Below are positions 45,301-53,659 of a stretch of DNA of 64,000 nt, piece after piece. Made by a program: the position numbers and the translations under genes. The notes beneath the pieces are model-generated. The model did not search any database. It saw nothing but the letters and a program-made list of their open reading frames with translations, and was not told where the DNA came from. The number at the start of each line of letters is the position of its first letter. The first letter of the stretch is position 1. The DNA is from Candidatus Alcyoniella australis. GTDB taxonomy: Bacteria; Lernaellota; Lernaellaia; JAVCCG01; Alcyoniellaceae. The stretch lies in the NCBI GenBank assembly GCA_030765605.1, contig JAVCCG010000107.1, forward strand, positions 20,380 to 84,379, written 5' to 3'.

Positions 45301-46137
45301 CTAATCAACTTCCATTTGTCGAACCAATTGCGCCAGCTGCGCACTCTGTTCCAGCAGCCGGTCCAACGTCCCCAGATCGATCATGCTCGCCGCGTCGCAA
45401 CGCGCGCTGGACGGCTCGGGATGAGCCTCAAGAAACAGTGCGTTGGTGCCCGCCGCCACGGCCGCGCGCGTCAGGTGCGGCACGAACTGCGGCTCGCCTC
45501 CGCGCGGGTCCGCGCTGGGAATGCCGTAGATGCGCACGATGTGCGTCGAGTCGTAGACCACCGGGCATCCCAGGTCCTGCATGATCGGGATGCAGCGCAA
45601 ATCCGACACCAGCCGGTTGTAGCCGAAGCACGAGCCGCGCTCGGTGAGCAGCACCTGATCGCACCCCGCATGGCGCAGCTTGCCCACGGCCGAGGACATG
45701 TTCTCCGGCGCGAGGAACTGCCCCTTCTTGACGTTGACCGGCTTCCCCGCGGCGCCTGCCGCGAGCATCAGGCTTGTCTGCTGGCAGAGGTAGGCCGGGA
45801 TCTGCAGCACATCGAGCACCTCGGCCGCGGCCGCGATGTCCTCGATGCGGTGGATGTCGGAAAGCACGGGCACGCCGATCTGCGCTTTGATCTGCGCCAG
45901 CTGTTCCAGTCCGTCGTGCAGCCCCGGGCCCAGGTAGCCGGTGGCCGAACCGCGGTTGTCTTTCTCGTAACTGGCCTTGAACACGTAGCCCACGCCCAGC
46001 TTTCGACACAGCTTGCTTACGTGCTCGGCCACGCGCAGGGCCACGTCGATGTCCTCGAGCACGCACGGCCCGCAGATCAGGGCCAGCGGATGTCCGCGGC
46101 CGATGGGGACGTCGCCGATTGTTACGTTCTTCATCAT
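45301..46137 (-). CDS. kdsA: 3-deoxy-D-manno-octulosonate-8-phosphate (KDO8P) synthase
   Basis: A 278-residue enzyme that condenses arabinose-5-phosphate with phosphoenolpyruvate. Motifs: LALICGPCVLED, FKASYEKDNRGS, SDIHR, IPAYLCQQT, NVKKGQFLAPENM, LTERGSCFGYNRLV and EAHPEP. The Cys in CGPC (Asn in the E. coli type) identifies the metal-dependent class II enzyme. It follows the Trm112 gene by one base. The KDO genes kdsB, kdsC, kdsD and the KDO transferase waaA are not in the window. Confidence 0.95.
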   Translation of the reverse strand: MMKNVTIGDVPIGRGHPLALICGPCVLEDIDVALRVAEHVSKLCRKLGVGYVFKASYEKDNRGSATGYLGPGLHDGLEQLAQIKAQIGVPVLSDIHRIEDIAAAAEVLDVLQIPAYLCQQTSLMLAAGAAGKPVNVKKGQFLAPENMSSAVGKLRHAGCDQVLLTERGSCFGYNRLVSDLRCIPIMQDLGCPVVYDSTHIVRIYGIPSADPRGGEPQFVPHLTRAAVAAGTNALFLEAHPEPSSARCDAASMIDLGTLDRLLEQSAQLAQLVRQMEVD

Positions 46138-46138
46138 G

Positions 46139-46339
46139 CTATTTCTCGGGCGGCCAGGGTTGGGCTTCGTCGATCAGGAAGTTGGCGATGCCCTCCTGCA
46201 CCAGGTAGATCTTGCTGCACGCCTCGCAGATAAATCCCTCGGGCTCGAAGTGATCAACCAGCTCGCCGTGACATTTGGGGCAGACCAGGATCTGCCGGAT
46301 ATCGGGTTTGAGGTCCGCCGGAATCCGCTGTGCGGCCAT
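46139..46339 (-). CDS. Trm112-family small zinc-ribbon protein
   Basis: A 66-residue protein with CPKC and, about 18 residues later, CEAC, and the family's opening LKPDIRQILVCPKC and YLVQEGIANFLIDEA. Bacterial Trm112 proteins (E. coli YcaR) sit near lpxK and kdsB. Their role there is unknown; in eukaryotes and archaea they activate methyltransferases. ATG 46339 is one base from the epimerase stop. The gene is too short to be obvious but is well supported by motifs and context. Confidence 0.85.
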   Translation of the reverse strand: MAAQRIPADLKPDIRQILVCPKCHGELVDHFEPEGFICEACSKIYLVQEGIANFLIDEAQPWPPEK

Positions 46340-46340
46340 C

Positions 46341-47282
46341 TCAGCCGTAGATGTGTTTGATCCATTCCCACTCATTGCCAAGCCCCTCCCTGAGATCGAC
46401 ATGCGGAGCGAAACCCAGATCGGCCGCTGCCCGCGAGATGTCGGCGGCCGTATGCCGCACGTCACCCTTGGCAGTCTGCCGACGCTGAACCACCGGCATA
46501 CTGCCGGCGATCTGCTGGATCAGCTCGATAACCGAGTTCATGTCGGTTCGGTTTCCGCCACCGAGATTATACACCGCCCCGTCGGTTCCATTGAGCGCGG
46601 CGAGGAGATTCCCCTCGACGATGTCCGAGATATAGGTGAAATCGCGAGTCTGCATCCCGTCGCCGTAAAGCTCGAATTCATCCTGCAGCAGCGCGGAACG
46701 CAGTAGCCGATGGAACGCCATGTCCGGCCGCTGACGCGGCCCGAAGACCGTGAAGTAGCGCAGGGCCACGGCGGGCACGCCGTAGTTGCGCTGATAGAGT
46801 AGACAAAGGTGCTCGGAGGCGAGCTTGGTCACGCCGTAGGGCGACATCGGTGCGGGCCGCGCATCCTCGCTTGTGGGCAGCGCCTCGGCGTCGCCGTAAA
46901 CCGAGCTGGACGAGGCGAACACCAGCCGCCTAAGCTCGCGGCCCTTGCACTGCTCGAGCAGCATCTGCGTGCCCAGCAGGTTGTGGTGGGTGTAGACCGC
47001 GAACTGCTTGCCCCAACTGGCGCGCACCCCGGCCTGAGCCGCCTGGTGAAAGATCAGCTCCACGCCGTCCAGGGCCGTACCGAGCTCTTCGCGCGCCAGG
47101 TCGAGCTCGAGAAACTCGAAGCGCGCGTGGCCTAGGACCGAGCTTAAGTTGTCGTGCTTAATCCGCGGGTCGTAGTAGTCGGTGAAGCAGTCCACACCAA
47201 CCACGTCCATGCCCTCGTTGAGCAGTCGTTGGGCCAGGTGCGACCCGACGAATCCCGCCACTCCGGTTACCAGCGCCTTCAC
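46341..47282 (-). CDS. NAD-dependent sugar-nucleotide epimerase/dehydratase
   Basis: A 313-residue short-chain dehydrogenase-type epimerase. It begins VKALVTGVAGFVGSHLAQRLL (GxxGFxG NAD site), and has VDCFTDYYDPRIK, typical of UDP-glucuronate 4-epimerases, and the catalytic SSSSVYGDAEALP...YGVTKLASE (Ser, Tyr-x3-Lys). The start is GTG at 47282, overlapping the fusion gene's stop (GTGA); the longer frame is a shadow. In an LPS operon it probably makes UDP-galacturonate or a related core or O-antigen sugar. UDP-glucose 4-epimerase is the alternative. Confidence 0.87.
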   Translation of the reverse strand: MKALVTGVAGFVGSHLAQRLLNEGMDVVGVDCFTDYYDPRIKHDNLSSVLGHARFEFLELDLAREELGTALDGVELIFHQAAQAGVRASWGKQFAVYTHHNLLGTQMLLEQCKGRELRRLVFASSSSVYGDAEALPTSEDARPAPMSPYGVTKLASEHLCLLYQRNYGVPAVALRYFTVFGPRQRPDMAFHRLLRSALLQDEFELYGDGMQTRDFTYISDIVEGNLLAALNGTDGAVYNLGGGNRTDMNSVIELIQQIAGSMPVVQRRQTAKGDVRHTAADISRAAADLGFAPHVDLREGLGNEWEWIKHIYG

Positions 47283-48349
47283 TGTCGATTCATCCTCATC
47301 TTGATGCTCCTGATGACCTCGCTGGTCAGCGGATCGACCCTTGTGCCGCAGACCTCCACGGCCGCACCGCACTGCCGGGCCGACTCGCGAAATTCATCGT
47401 CGTTGCCGGGCCTGATCGCAAGTATATCCGGCTTCAGCGCCAACAGCGCATCCGTCGGACCAGGCCGATCGACAACGAACACCCGGTCCACGCACTGCAA
47501 GTGCGCCACCAGCTCCTTGCGCACCTCAAGCGGCTCCAGCGGCCGCCAGGAATCCAGCCGCTCCTTGGCCAGCTCGTCCGAGTATAAGCCAACATACAGC
47601 TCGTCACACAGCGCGGCAGCCATTTGCAAATAGCGCAGCTGCCCGATGTGCAGCAGGTCGAATGCGCCCAATGCCACGGCTGCCCTGCGGCCGGACCGTT
47701 GCAACTGCTCGATCGCAGCGGCCGCGCCCGGCAGGTCGACGATCTTGGATTGCGCTTTGCGCGGCGAGCGCCGTATACGGTCGGTTGAAAGCGCCCAGTC
47801 CACGCCCTGGGCCAGATCCCCGGCCACGCGCTGGGGCAGCGGCCCACCGTGCTCGCGCAGGTGTTCGAGATTGGCGATTCCCATGCCGCTGAGCAGCAGC
47901 ACGGCACTCACGGCACAGCCTCGGCCCAGCCCCACGTCCGAGAGCTTGTCGCCGAACATCAGGCTCGCCTCGAGGTCGATCTGGAAATCAAGGCAGGCCT
48001 GATCGATCATGCCGGTTGCGGGCTTGCGACAGCCGCACTCCATTGCGTATTGCTCGACCTTGCCATCGGGCAGATGCGGGCAATGATAAAAGCGGTCAAT
48101 GCGGGCTCCCTGCTCGGCCAGCATCTGGGCCAGCCGACGGTTGACCTGTTCGAGCTGTTCAGGCTCGATCAGCCCACGCGCGATTCCCGATTGGTTGCTG
48201 ACCACGATCACCAACCAGCCAGCCTCGTTGAGGCGCACAATGGCCTCGGCCGATCCCGGGATCAGCTCCAACTGCTCGACATCACACAGATAGCCCTTAT
48301 CAACGTTGATGGTCCCGTCGCGGTCGAGAAATGCGGCCGGCCTGCTCAT
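47279..48349 (-). CDS. Fusion: heptose-1,7-bisphosphatase (GmhB) and heptose-1-phosphate adenylyltransferase-like domain
   Basis: A 356-residue two-domain protein. Residues 1-185 are GmhB: nucleophile Asp9 and Asp11 (FLDRDGTIN), the zinc loop with Cys90, His92, Cys105 and Cys107, and DKLSD (134-138). Residues about 222-352 are the HldE/RfaE C-terminal cytidylyltransferase-like fold: GAFDLLHIGQLRYL near 228-241 and TSEVIRSIK at the end. The nucleotide-binding HxGH is here His-Ile-Gly-Gln, so the last His is lost. GmhB normally acts between HldA and the adenylyltransferase, so the fusion would join consecutive steps. It is one base from lpxK. Weak activity or a changed role for the second domain is possible. 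Confidence 0.85.
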   Translation of the reverse strand: MSRPAAFLDRDGTINVDKGYLCDVEQLELIPGSAEAIVRLNEAGWLVIVVSNQSGIARGLIEPEQLEQVNRRLAQMLAEQGARIDRFYHCPHLPDGKVEQYAMECGCRKPATGMIDQACLDFQIDLEASLMFGDKLSDVGLGRGCAVSAVLLLSGMGIANLEHLREHGGPLPQRVAGDLAQGVDWALSTDRIRRSPRKAQSKIVDLPGAAAAIEQLQRSGRRAAVALGAFDLLHIGQLRYLQMAAALCDELYVGLYSDELAKERLDSWRPLEPLEVRKELVAHLQCVDRVFVVDRPGPTDALLALKPDILAIRPGNDDEFRESARQCGAAVEVCGTRVDPLTSEVIRSIKMRMNRQ

Positions 48350-48350
48350 C

Positions 48351-49424
48351 TTAGCCCTTGATCAAGGCGATCAAGCCCTCGAGGTCGTCGAATTCCATTT
48401 GTACGTCCACAACCAGGGTCATTGGTATCCCTTTTTGCCGCAAACCCTGTGAAGAAAGCCGCACCGCGTCCTTGGCGGTCGTCAGAGTATAGGTCAATCC
48501 ATCAGGCGTCGCAAGCGCGGCCAACTCTTCGTAATCACGGACCAAATAGCGATGGTGGTCGCCGAAGTCGCGCCGCGCGATCACCTGTACGCCAAGCCCC
48601 TGCACAGTGTTGTCAAACCCTCCGGAATCGGCCAAACCGCAAAACGAAAGCACCTTTTGTCCTCTGATTTCATCTAGATCGACCGGACTACCGTCTTCGA
48701 GCCGCCGCAGGCCGACCGTTGATAGTCGGCTTTGGAACACCGGCGTTTGCCCGGCCAGCCGATGCACCCACTGCAGCAGATCGTCATCGGCCGGGCCCTT
48801 GGAGAGCACGATCGCCTTGGCGCGCTTAAGCTGCGTCAGCGGTTCACGTAGCGGACCGGCGGGCAGCAGCCGACTGTTGCCAAAACCGTTGACCGCGTCG
48901 ATCAACAGCAGGTCCAGGTCGCGCTGCAACCGACGATGGGAGAACCCGTCGTCCATCAGCACGATCTCGCAGCCGAAATGCCGCACCAGGTGTTCCGCAG
49001 CCAGGCAGCGGTCGGCTGCCACGTACAGCGGCACCTCGGGTACGCTCTGGGCAATCAGCCGCGGCTCGTCGCCCGCGACCTGCGCATCGACCAGCGGACC
49101 GTTCCCCGCGCAGACCAGTGCGCCGCGCCTCGATCCGCTGCCCCCGTAACCCCGGCTGACGATCCCTACCTTGGCGCCATCGGAGTGCAACCGCCGGGCC
49201 AGCGCGATTACCGTGGGGGTCTTGCCCGCTCCGCCCACGCTGATATTGCCCACGCAGACCGTACGCGCCTGCACGCGATGGGTGGGCAACAGGCCGTGAT
49301 CGTAGGCTGCGTTGCGCAGACCGATTGCCGCGCCGTAGCAAGCGGCCGCGACCCGGGCGATCGGCACCAGGGGGCCGGGCTTGAGCCACACGGGCGGCAA
49401 TGCCGGTGTCGGCTCCTGATTCAT
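48351..49424 (-). CDS. lpxK: Tetraacyldisaccharide 4'-kinase
   Basis: A 357-residue enzyme of lipid A synthesis that phosphorylates the 4' position of the tetraacyl-disaccharide at the membrane surface. The P-loop is CVGNISVGGAGKTP, followed by VSRGYGG, GDEPRLIA and LMDDGFSHRRLQRDLDLLLID (the LpxK signature with DDGFQHRR-type motif, Gln replaced by Ser). A hydrophobic N-terminal helix (about 20-40) anchors it. It lies one base after the zinc-ribbon gene and one before the GmhB fusion. Confidence 0.95.
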   Translation of the reverse strand: MNQEPTPALPPVWLKPGPLVPIARVAAACYGAAIGLRNAAYDHGLLPTHRVQARTVCVGNISVGGAGKTPTVIALARRLHSDGAKVGIVSRGYGGSGSRRGALVCAGNGPLVDAQVAGDEPRLIAQSVPEVPLYVAADRCLAAEHLVRHFGCEIVLMDDGFSHRRLQRDLDLLLIDAVNGFGNSRLLPAGPLREPLTQLKRAKAIVLSKGPADDDLLQWVHRLAGQTPVFQSRLSTVGLRRLEDGSPVDLDEIRGQKVLSFCGLADSGGFDNTVQGLGVQVIARRDFGDHHRYLVRDYEELAALATPDGLTYTLTTAKDAVRLSSQGLRQKGIPMTLVVDVQMEFDDLEGLIALIKG

Positions 49425-49425
49425 C

Positions 49426-49740
49426 TCAGCGGAAGACTTGGAGAACCTTGATGATCACGCCCGATTGCTTGCTGTTGACCGCGAAAAGTTGATCGAGCTC
49501 GCCCGCGTCGAGAAAGATCCCGCCGCAGTGCGTGCACTTGTCGACCTTGACTCCCATGAACTCGATTTCGACCAGCTCCATTCCGTCCTTGGGGCAGCGC
49601 ATCCAGTGGGTCTGTTTGAGCTGATCGCGCTGGTCCTGCTCGAGCTGCGCCTCGCGCTGCTGCGCCAGTTTCCGCTGACGCTCGTACTCCTGGCGTGCGA
49701 AGTACTCGTCCTCGTTCTTCTTGCCGATCTTGGGATCCAT
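49426..49740 (-). CDS. Small zf-TFIIB-type zinc-ribbon protein
   Basis: A 104-residue protein. Its first 45 residues are a charged Gln/Arg/Glu-rich helix, probably a coiled coil. A zinc-ribbon follows: RCPKDG and, 19 residues on, CTHCGGIFLDAGEL. This is the zf-TFIIB family, where the first knuckle is often CxxDG. It is the first gene of the LPS operon, with GGAGG 5 bases before the ATG. Its function is unknown; such proteins are often linked to envelope or stress operons. Confidence 0.82.
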   Translation of the reverse strand: MDPKIGKKNEDEYFARQEYERQRKLAQQREAQLEQDQRDQLKQTHWMRCPKDGMELVEIEFMGVKVDKCTHCGGIFLDAGELDQLFAVNSKQSGVIIKVLQVFR

Positions 49741-49777
49741 TTTGCCTCCGCCAATAACATTTACATAATGACGCCCA

Positions 49778-49808
49778 CTTATATGGCAGGCGACGCGTAA
49801 AAAATCAA
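49778..49808 (-). promoter_or_regulatory. Candidate promoter of the LPS operon
   Basis: On the minus strand, TATAAG (49783-49778, 5 of 6 matches) lies about 31 bases before the transcribed gene's leader. TTGATT is upstream (49808-49803), but the 19-base spacer is longer than ideal. Confidence 0.35.
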
Positions 49809-49889
49809 CGTCAGCCCGAGGAGATCACTAGGCTTGAACATCACTGCCGCTTGGACCAAACTAGGACAGATTTTTTGGAGGAACCACCG

Positions 49890-52220
49890 ATGACCAAAGG
49901 CATGTCACGTTTATTGCTCTCACTGTGCTTGGTGTTGCTGATCGCGGTCCCGGCCCTGGCCGCGGACTCGAATCTGCTGAACCGCACTTCGACCACGGTC
50001 GAGCCGATCTATCAGGACGCGACCACGGTCGAACTCGCCGTGCGTTTCGGCGGACTCGAAATCGAGCCGACCCAACTGCTGGGATCGAACTTCACCTCGA
50101 TCGAGATCGACTCCACCGGCGTGCTGGGTGTGGTCGGTGCGCCGCGTGTGCCGGTGCTGCGCCGCTTTGTACGCATCCCGTTCGGCGGCGAGCCGCTGCT
50201 GGAGGTGCTCGACGCATCGGGCGCCACGTACAGCGCCGACCAATGGGGCGGCAGCCTGCCGGTGCAGCCTCAGCAGCCGCCCGTGCCCAAGCTGCCCGGA
50301 GCGCTGGCCGCGCGCGAGCTGACCGTTGATCGCGAGATCTACGCCTCGGACCGCATGCTGCTGGACGAACTGGCGCAAATCGCCGAGGTCGGCGTGTGGC
50401 GCGGCCTGCGCATCGCGCTGATCGAGGTCTACCCGGTCGATCTCAATCCGACCACCAACAGCATCGACTTGCTGCAGAGCATCACGCTCTCGATCTCGGT
50501 TCCCGATGCCGACCTGCGGGCTACGGAGCTGGCGCTGGAGCGCTTCAGCGACGAGCGCGAACTCGAGGCCGCGCGGATGCTGCTGATCAATCCTCCCGAA
50601 GCGGTCAAGGGCTCCAAGCAGCTCGAGCGCACGATGATGGTAATCGCGCCGCCCGCCCTGAGCGTTGATCCGTCCCTGGACGCCTACCTGGTCTGGAAGC
50701 GACTGCTGGGTTACGACGTGCTACTGCTGACCACCGACGTCACGGGCAGCGACGCCAACTCGGTGCGCGCGGCGATTCAGAACGTCTACACCACCTACCC
50801 CGTGCCGCTGACCAGCGTGCTGCTGGTAGGCGACACCGATTCGATCGGCTACTTCAACGGCAGCGGCTCGGGCAGCCCGGCCACCGACCTGTACTTCGCT
50901 GCGGTCGACGGCTCGGACTACTACCCGGACCTCGATGTCGGCCGCCTGCCGGTGCGCGACGCCTCGCAACTGGGCAACGCGGTGAACAAACTGATGTCCC
51001 ACGAGCGCGGGCTGTGGACCATCGGCGACGCCTGGATCACCCACGCGACCTTCATGGCGGGGAACGATAATTACGACATCACCGAGGGGACCCACAACCA
51101 CGTGATCAGCACTTTCCTCGATCCGCGCGTCTGGGTCAGCGACCGGGTCTACGATCACACCTACAACGCCGGACCATCGGACATCACCGCCTCGATCAAC
51201 GCCGGATCGAGCTTCGTCACCTACTCCGGCCACGGCAGCGAGACCAGTTGGGCCGACGGCCCACCGTACAACCAGAGCCAGGTGCGCGCCCTGAGCAACG
51301 CGGTCTATCCCTTTGTTCAGTCCTACGCCTGCCTCACGGGCAAATACGAGGTCAACGAGTCGTTCGCCGAGACCTGGGTTCGCGCCGGAGCTGGCGCCGC
51401 GGTCTTCATGGGTAGCTCGGTCTCCAGCTACTGGGACGAGGACGACCTGATGGAACGCGCGGTGTTCGACGGCTACTTCAACGAATCGCTGAGCTCGACC
51501 TACGGCATGATGGATTTTGGCAAGATGGCGCTGCTTACGGAATACGGGCCGACCAGCGACGTGCTGCGTTACTTTGAGATGTACAACATCATGGGTGACG
51601 CCACCCTCGAAGTTCGCTCCGAGGTCCCGCTGCAACTCACGATGGACGTGGACAATCCGTTGCTGCTCCCCTTGAGCAGCGTCGAGATCAGCGTGCCCGA
51701 GACCCCCGCGGTGCGCGTCACGCTCTATATCGCCGGACTGCTGCACGCCTCGGCCCTGACCGACGAGAGCGGCGCGGTGAGCTTTGTCATCGACCCGCCG
51801 ATCGGGGGCAACACCGTAATGACCATCGCCGCGACCAAGCACAACACCCTGCCCGCGGTGCTCGACGTGCCGGTGGTGGACTCCGGCGTGCGCGTCGACT
51901 CGTTCACGGCCAGCGGCTTTGATTACGCGGTGGGCCTGGACTGGCAGTCCAGCGTGGAGACCGGCGTACAGAGCTACGCGCTGTACCGCTCCGATCTCGA
52001 GGACGGCGAGTACGCCTTGATCGCCGAGGGCATCGCCCCCGGCGGATCGCCCTATTACTACGAGGACCAGCCGCTGAACGGCGGTCTGACCTACTTCTAC
52101 AAGCTCGAGGTTCTCACGGACGTGGGCTCGGTCTGGTACGGACCGGTCAGCGCCACGACCACCGGACAGGGGCAGCCGCCCGAGGATGACGACGACGACG
52201 ATTCGTCCTGCGGCGGCTGA
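49890..52220 (+). CDS. Secreted C25-family (gingipain-like) cysteine peptidase
   Basis: A 776-residue exported protein. The signal peptide ends about residue 24 (LIAVPALAAD), with a pro-region to about 245. The C25 catalytic domain has VMLLVGD-type strands, TYSGHGSETSW (His448) and QSYACLTGK (Cys481), the His-Cys dyad of gingipains and separase-like enzymes. Residues about 620-690 look immunoglobulin-like and 700-760 fibronectin-like (YALYRSDLEDG). The tail is acidic and ends in six Asp then SSCGG, a possible attachment or processing signal. ATG 49890 has GGAGG 8 bases upstream. It is not a typical Por-secretion protein, as no Bacteroidetes-type C-terminal domain is visible. Confidence 0.85.
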   Translation: MTKGMSRLLLSLCLVLLIAVPALAADSNLLNRTSTTVEPIYQDATTVELAVRFGGLEIEPTQLLGSNFTSIEIDSTGVLGVVGAPRVPVLRRFVRIPFGGEPLLEVLDASGATYSADQWGGSLPVQPQQPPVPKLPGALAARELTVDREIYASDRMLLDELAQIAEVGVWRGLRIALIEVYPVDLNPTTNSIDLLQSITLSISVPDADLRATELALERFSDERELEAARMLLINPPEAVKGSKQLERTMMVIAPPALSVDPSLDAYLVWKRLLGYDVLLLTTDVTGSDANSVRAAIQNVYTTYPVPLTSVLLVGDTDSIGYFNGSGSGSPATDLYFAAVDGSDYYPDLDVGRLPVRDASQLGNAVNKLMSHERGLWTIGDAWITHATFMAGNDNYDITEGTHNHVISTFLDPRVWVSDRVYDHTYNAGPSDITASINAGSSFVTYSGHGSETSWADGPPYNQSQVRALSNAVYPFVQSYACLTGKYEVNESFAETWVRAGAGAAVFMGSSVSSYWDEDDLMERAVFDGYFNESLSSTYGMMDFGKMALLTEYGPTSDVLRYFEMYNIMGDATLEVRSEVPLQLTMDVDNPLLLPLSSVEISVPETPAVRVTLYIAGLLHASALTDESGAVSFVIDPPIGGNTVMTIAATKHNTLPAVLDVPVVDSGVRVDSFTASGFDYAVGLDWQSSVETGVQSYALYRSDLEDGEYALIAEGIAPGGSPYYYEDQPLNGGLTYFYKLEVLTDVGSVWYGPVSATTTGQGQPPEDDDDDDSSCGG

Positions 52221-52245
52221 TCGCCGGACAACCTGGATAAAACAA

Positions 52246-52280
52246 GGGCCAAGGCACTGCGCCTCGGCCCTTTTCTTTGT
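52246..52280. terminator. Bidirectional terminator between the C25 peptidase and PEGA lipoprotein genes
   Basis: GGGCCAAGGC (52246-52255) pairs with GCCTCGGCCC (52261-52270): ten positions, one mismatch, loop ACTGC. TTTTCTTT follows on the plus strand. TTGTTTTAT follows on the minus strand, so it can stop both convergent genes. Confidence 0.85.
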
Positions 52281-52294
52281 GCGTATTAATCCCG

Positions 52295-52627
52295 CTATTG
52301 GCCCGGTGGCAACGGTGAAAGCGTGACGGTTATCGTTTGGACGTAGCGCTGGGAGTAGATCTCCTTTTTAAAAGTCTGGTACCCCGCCTTGCGCAGCTCG
52401 ATGATGTGTACGCCGCCGGCGAGCATCAGGTGCTCGCGGTCGCCGTCGAAGTCCTTGGCCCGGCCCACGTACTGGCCGTCGACAAAGACCTCGGCGCTGG
52501 AGGGATCGCAGCTGATGGCGATCAGCCCCTCGTTGCCCACCTGTTCGGTGTTGATGTGCGCCGGCGCGCAGGCCCCGAGCAGCATCAGCGCCAGGGCGGA
52601 CATCGCCACAATCGCGTATCGCTTCAT
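52295..52627 (-). CDS. PEGA-domain lipoprotein
   Basis: A 110-residue protein. The signal and lipobox read LMLLGAC; the mature part has one PEGA domain (ISCDPSSAEVFVDGQYVG, IIELRKAGYQTFKKEI), a surface-associated beta fold common in lipoproteins. ATG 52627 is set by AAAGGAG upstream; an N-terminal extension to 52675 overlaps the previous gene and is unlikely. It is the last gene of the CsgG cluster, 13 bases after the CsgG gene. It may be the counterpart of the small DUF4810 lipoprotein found beside CsgG and GNA1162 proteins in other bacteria. Confidence 0.82.
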   Translation of the reverse strand: MKRYAIVAMSALALMLLGACAPAHINTEQVGNEGLIAISCDPSSAEVFVDGQYVGRAKDFDGDREHLMLAGGVHIIELRKAGYQTFKKEIYSQRYVQTITVTLSPLPPGQ

Positions 52628-52640
52628 TGCGCGCTCCTTT

Positions 52641-53582
52641 CTACTGCTTGATCCAGACCATGTCGCCGCGGCCAAAGCCGCTGCCCGACACGATCCGGCA
52701 GATCGCGGCGTCGTCGCCGAAGAATTCGCTGACCTCCAGCTCGCCGACTTGCGCTCCGGGGGCCGTACCGAGCACCAGCCCGGTGTCCGGATCGGTGATC
52801 GACTGCCCCTTGCCGCGTACGACCAGCTGGTCGCCGCGCTTGAGTCCGGTGCGCTGGCCGGCGTTGATGTAAACTCGGCCGCCCTGCACCTGGGCGATCT
52901 TGCCCGACCACTCGATGTAATTGAGCTGGCGCACCACGTTGCCGGTGAACTGCACGATGGCCGCGCGCAACGCGTCGGTGGCCAAGCCCTCGTCGTAACT
53001 GGCGCGCTGGCCCTGGCCGAGAAACTCCGATACCTCGATCTGGAAGCGCCCGGTTCCCGAGTCGGCGTAGATGATCTGGCCGGTGTTGACGTCGATCACC
53101 TTGATGTCCACCGTGACCTCGGCGGTCTGGATCTTCTTCTTGTAGCCGAAGCTCTCGATCCCCTCGACCTTGGTGGAGTAGTTGGTGATGTTGCCGATCA
53201 CCACCGCGTTGACTCCCAGCACGCGGCCGGTCTGGGCCGCGGTGGCCGGGTCGATGTCGGCCTCGCGCGAACGCCGGTTCTCGTCAAGCACCTTATCCAG
53301 GTCGCCGCGCTCGATCATGATGAAGTTGCCGGACTTGAACAGCTCGGTTGTTAAAATCTCAGCCGCCACATCGCCGAGGTTCATCCGTCGATTGGGCGTC
53401 TTGTTGTTGAATTCGATCACAGCGATGCGCTTCTTGGGTCCCTTGTTGACCACGGCCGCGTCGGGAATCGTGGTCCCTTGGTCGTAGCCGCCCGAGACCG
53501 TGGGCGCCTTGCTGGTGCAGCCGCCGATCACGAGCATCAGCATCGCTACCAGGGCCAGGCTGAGCTTTATCTTGGCTCCCAT
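52641..53582 (-). CDS. CsgG/HfaB-family outer-membrane lipoprotein
   Basis: A 313-residue protein. The lipobox VIGGC gives a lipidated Cys22. The body follows CsgG (RIAVIEFNNKTPNRRMNLGDVAAEILTTEL, GNFIMIERGDLDKVLDE, LGVNAVVIGNIT, TVDIKVIDVNTGQIIYAD). An extra 80-residue C-terminal part follows with a beta-barrel-like signature (RVYINAGQRTGLKRGDQL). AGGAGGAAATA precedes the ATG. CsgG proteins form ring-shaped pores or periplasmic assembly rings; no curli subunit gene is near. It follows the GNA1162-like gene by 77 bases. Confidence 0.87.
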   Translation of the reverse strand: MGAKIKLSLALVAMLMLVIGGCTSKAPTVSGGYDQGTTIPDAAVVNKGPKKRIAVIEFNNKTPNRRMNLGDVAAEILTTELFKSGNFIMIERGDLDKVLDENRRSREADIDPATAAQTGRVLGVNAVVIGNITNYSTKVEGIESFGYKKKIQTAEVTVDIKVIDVNTGQIIYADSGTGRFQIEVSEFLGQGQRASYDEGLATDALRAAIVQFTGNVVRQLNYIEWSGKIAQVQGGRVYINAGQRTGLKRGDQLVVRGKGQSITDPDTGLVLGTAPGAQVGELEVSEFFGDDAAICRIVSGSGFGRGDMVWIKQ

Positions 53583-53659
53583 TATTTCCTCCTGTGTTAC
53601 AACTCGCGGCCGTTGACGAAAATCATCGGGCCGCTACCTTCATACCCCAAAAACTGCGG

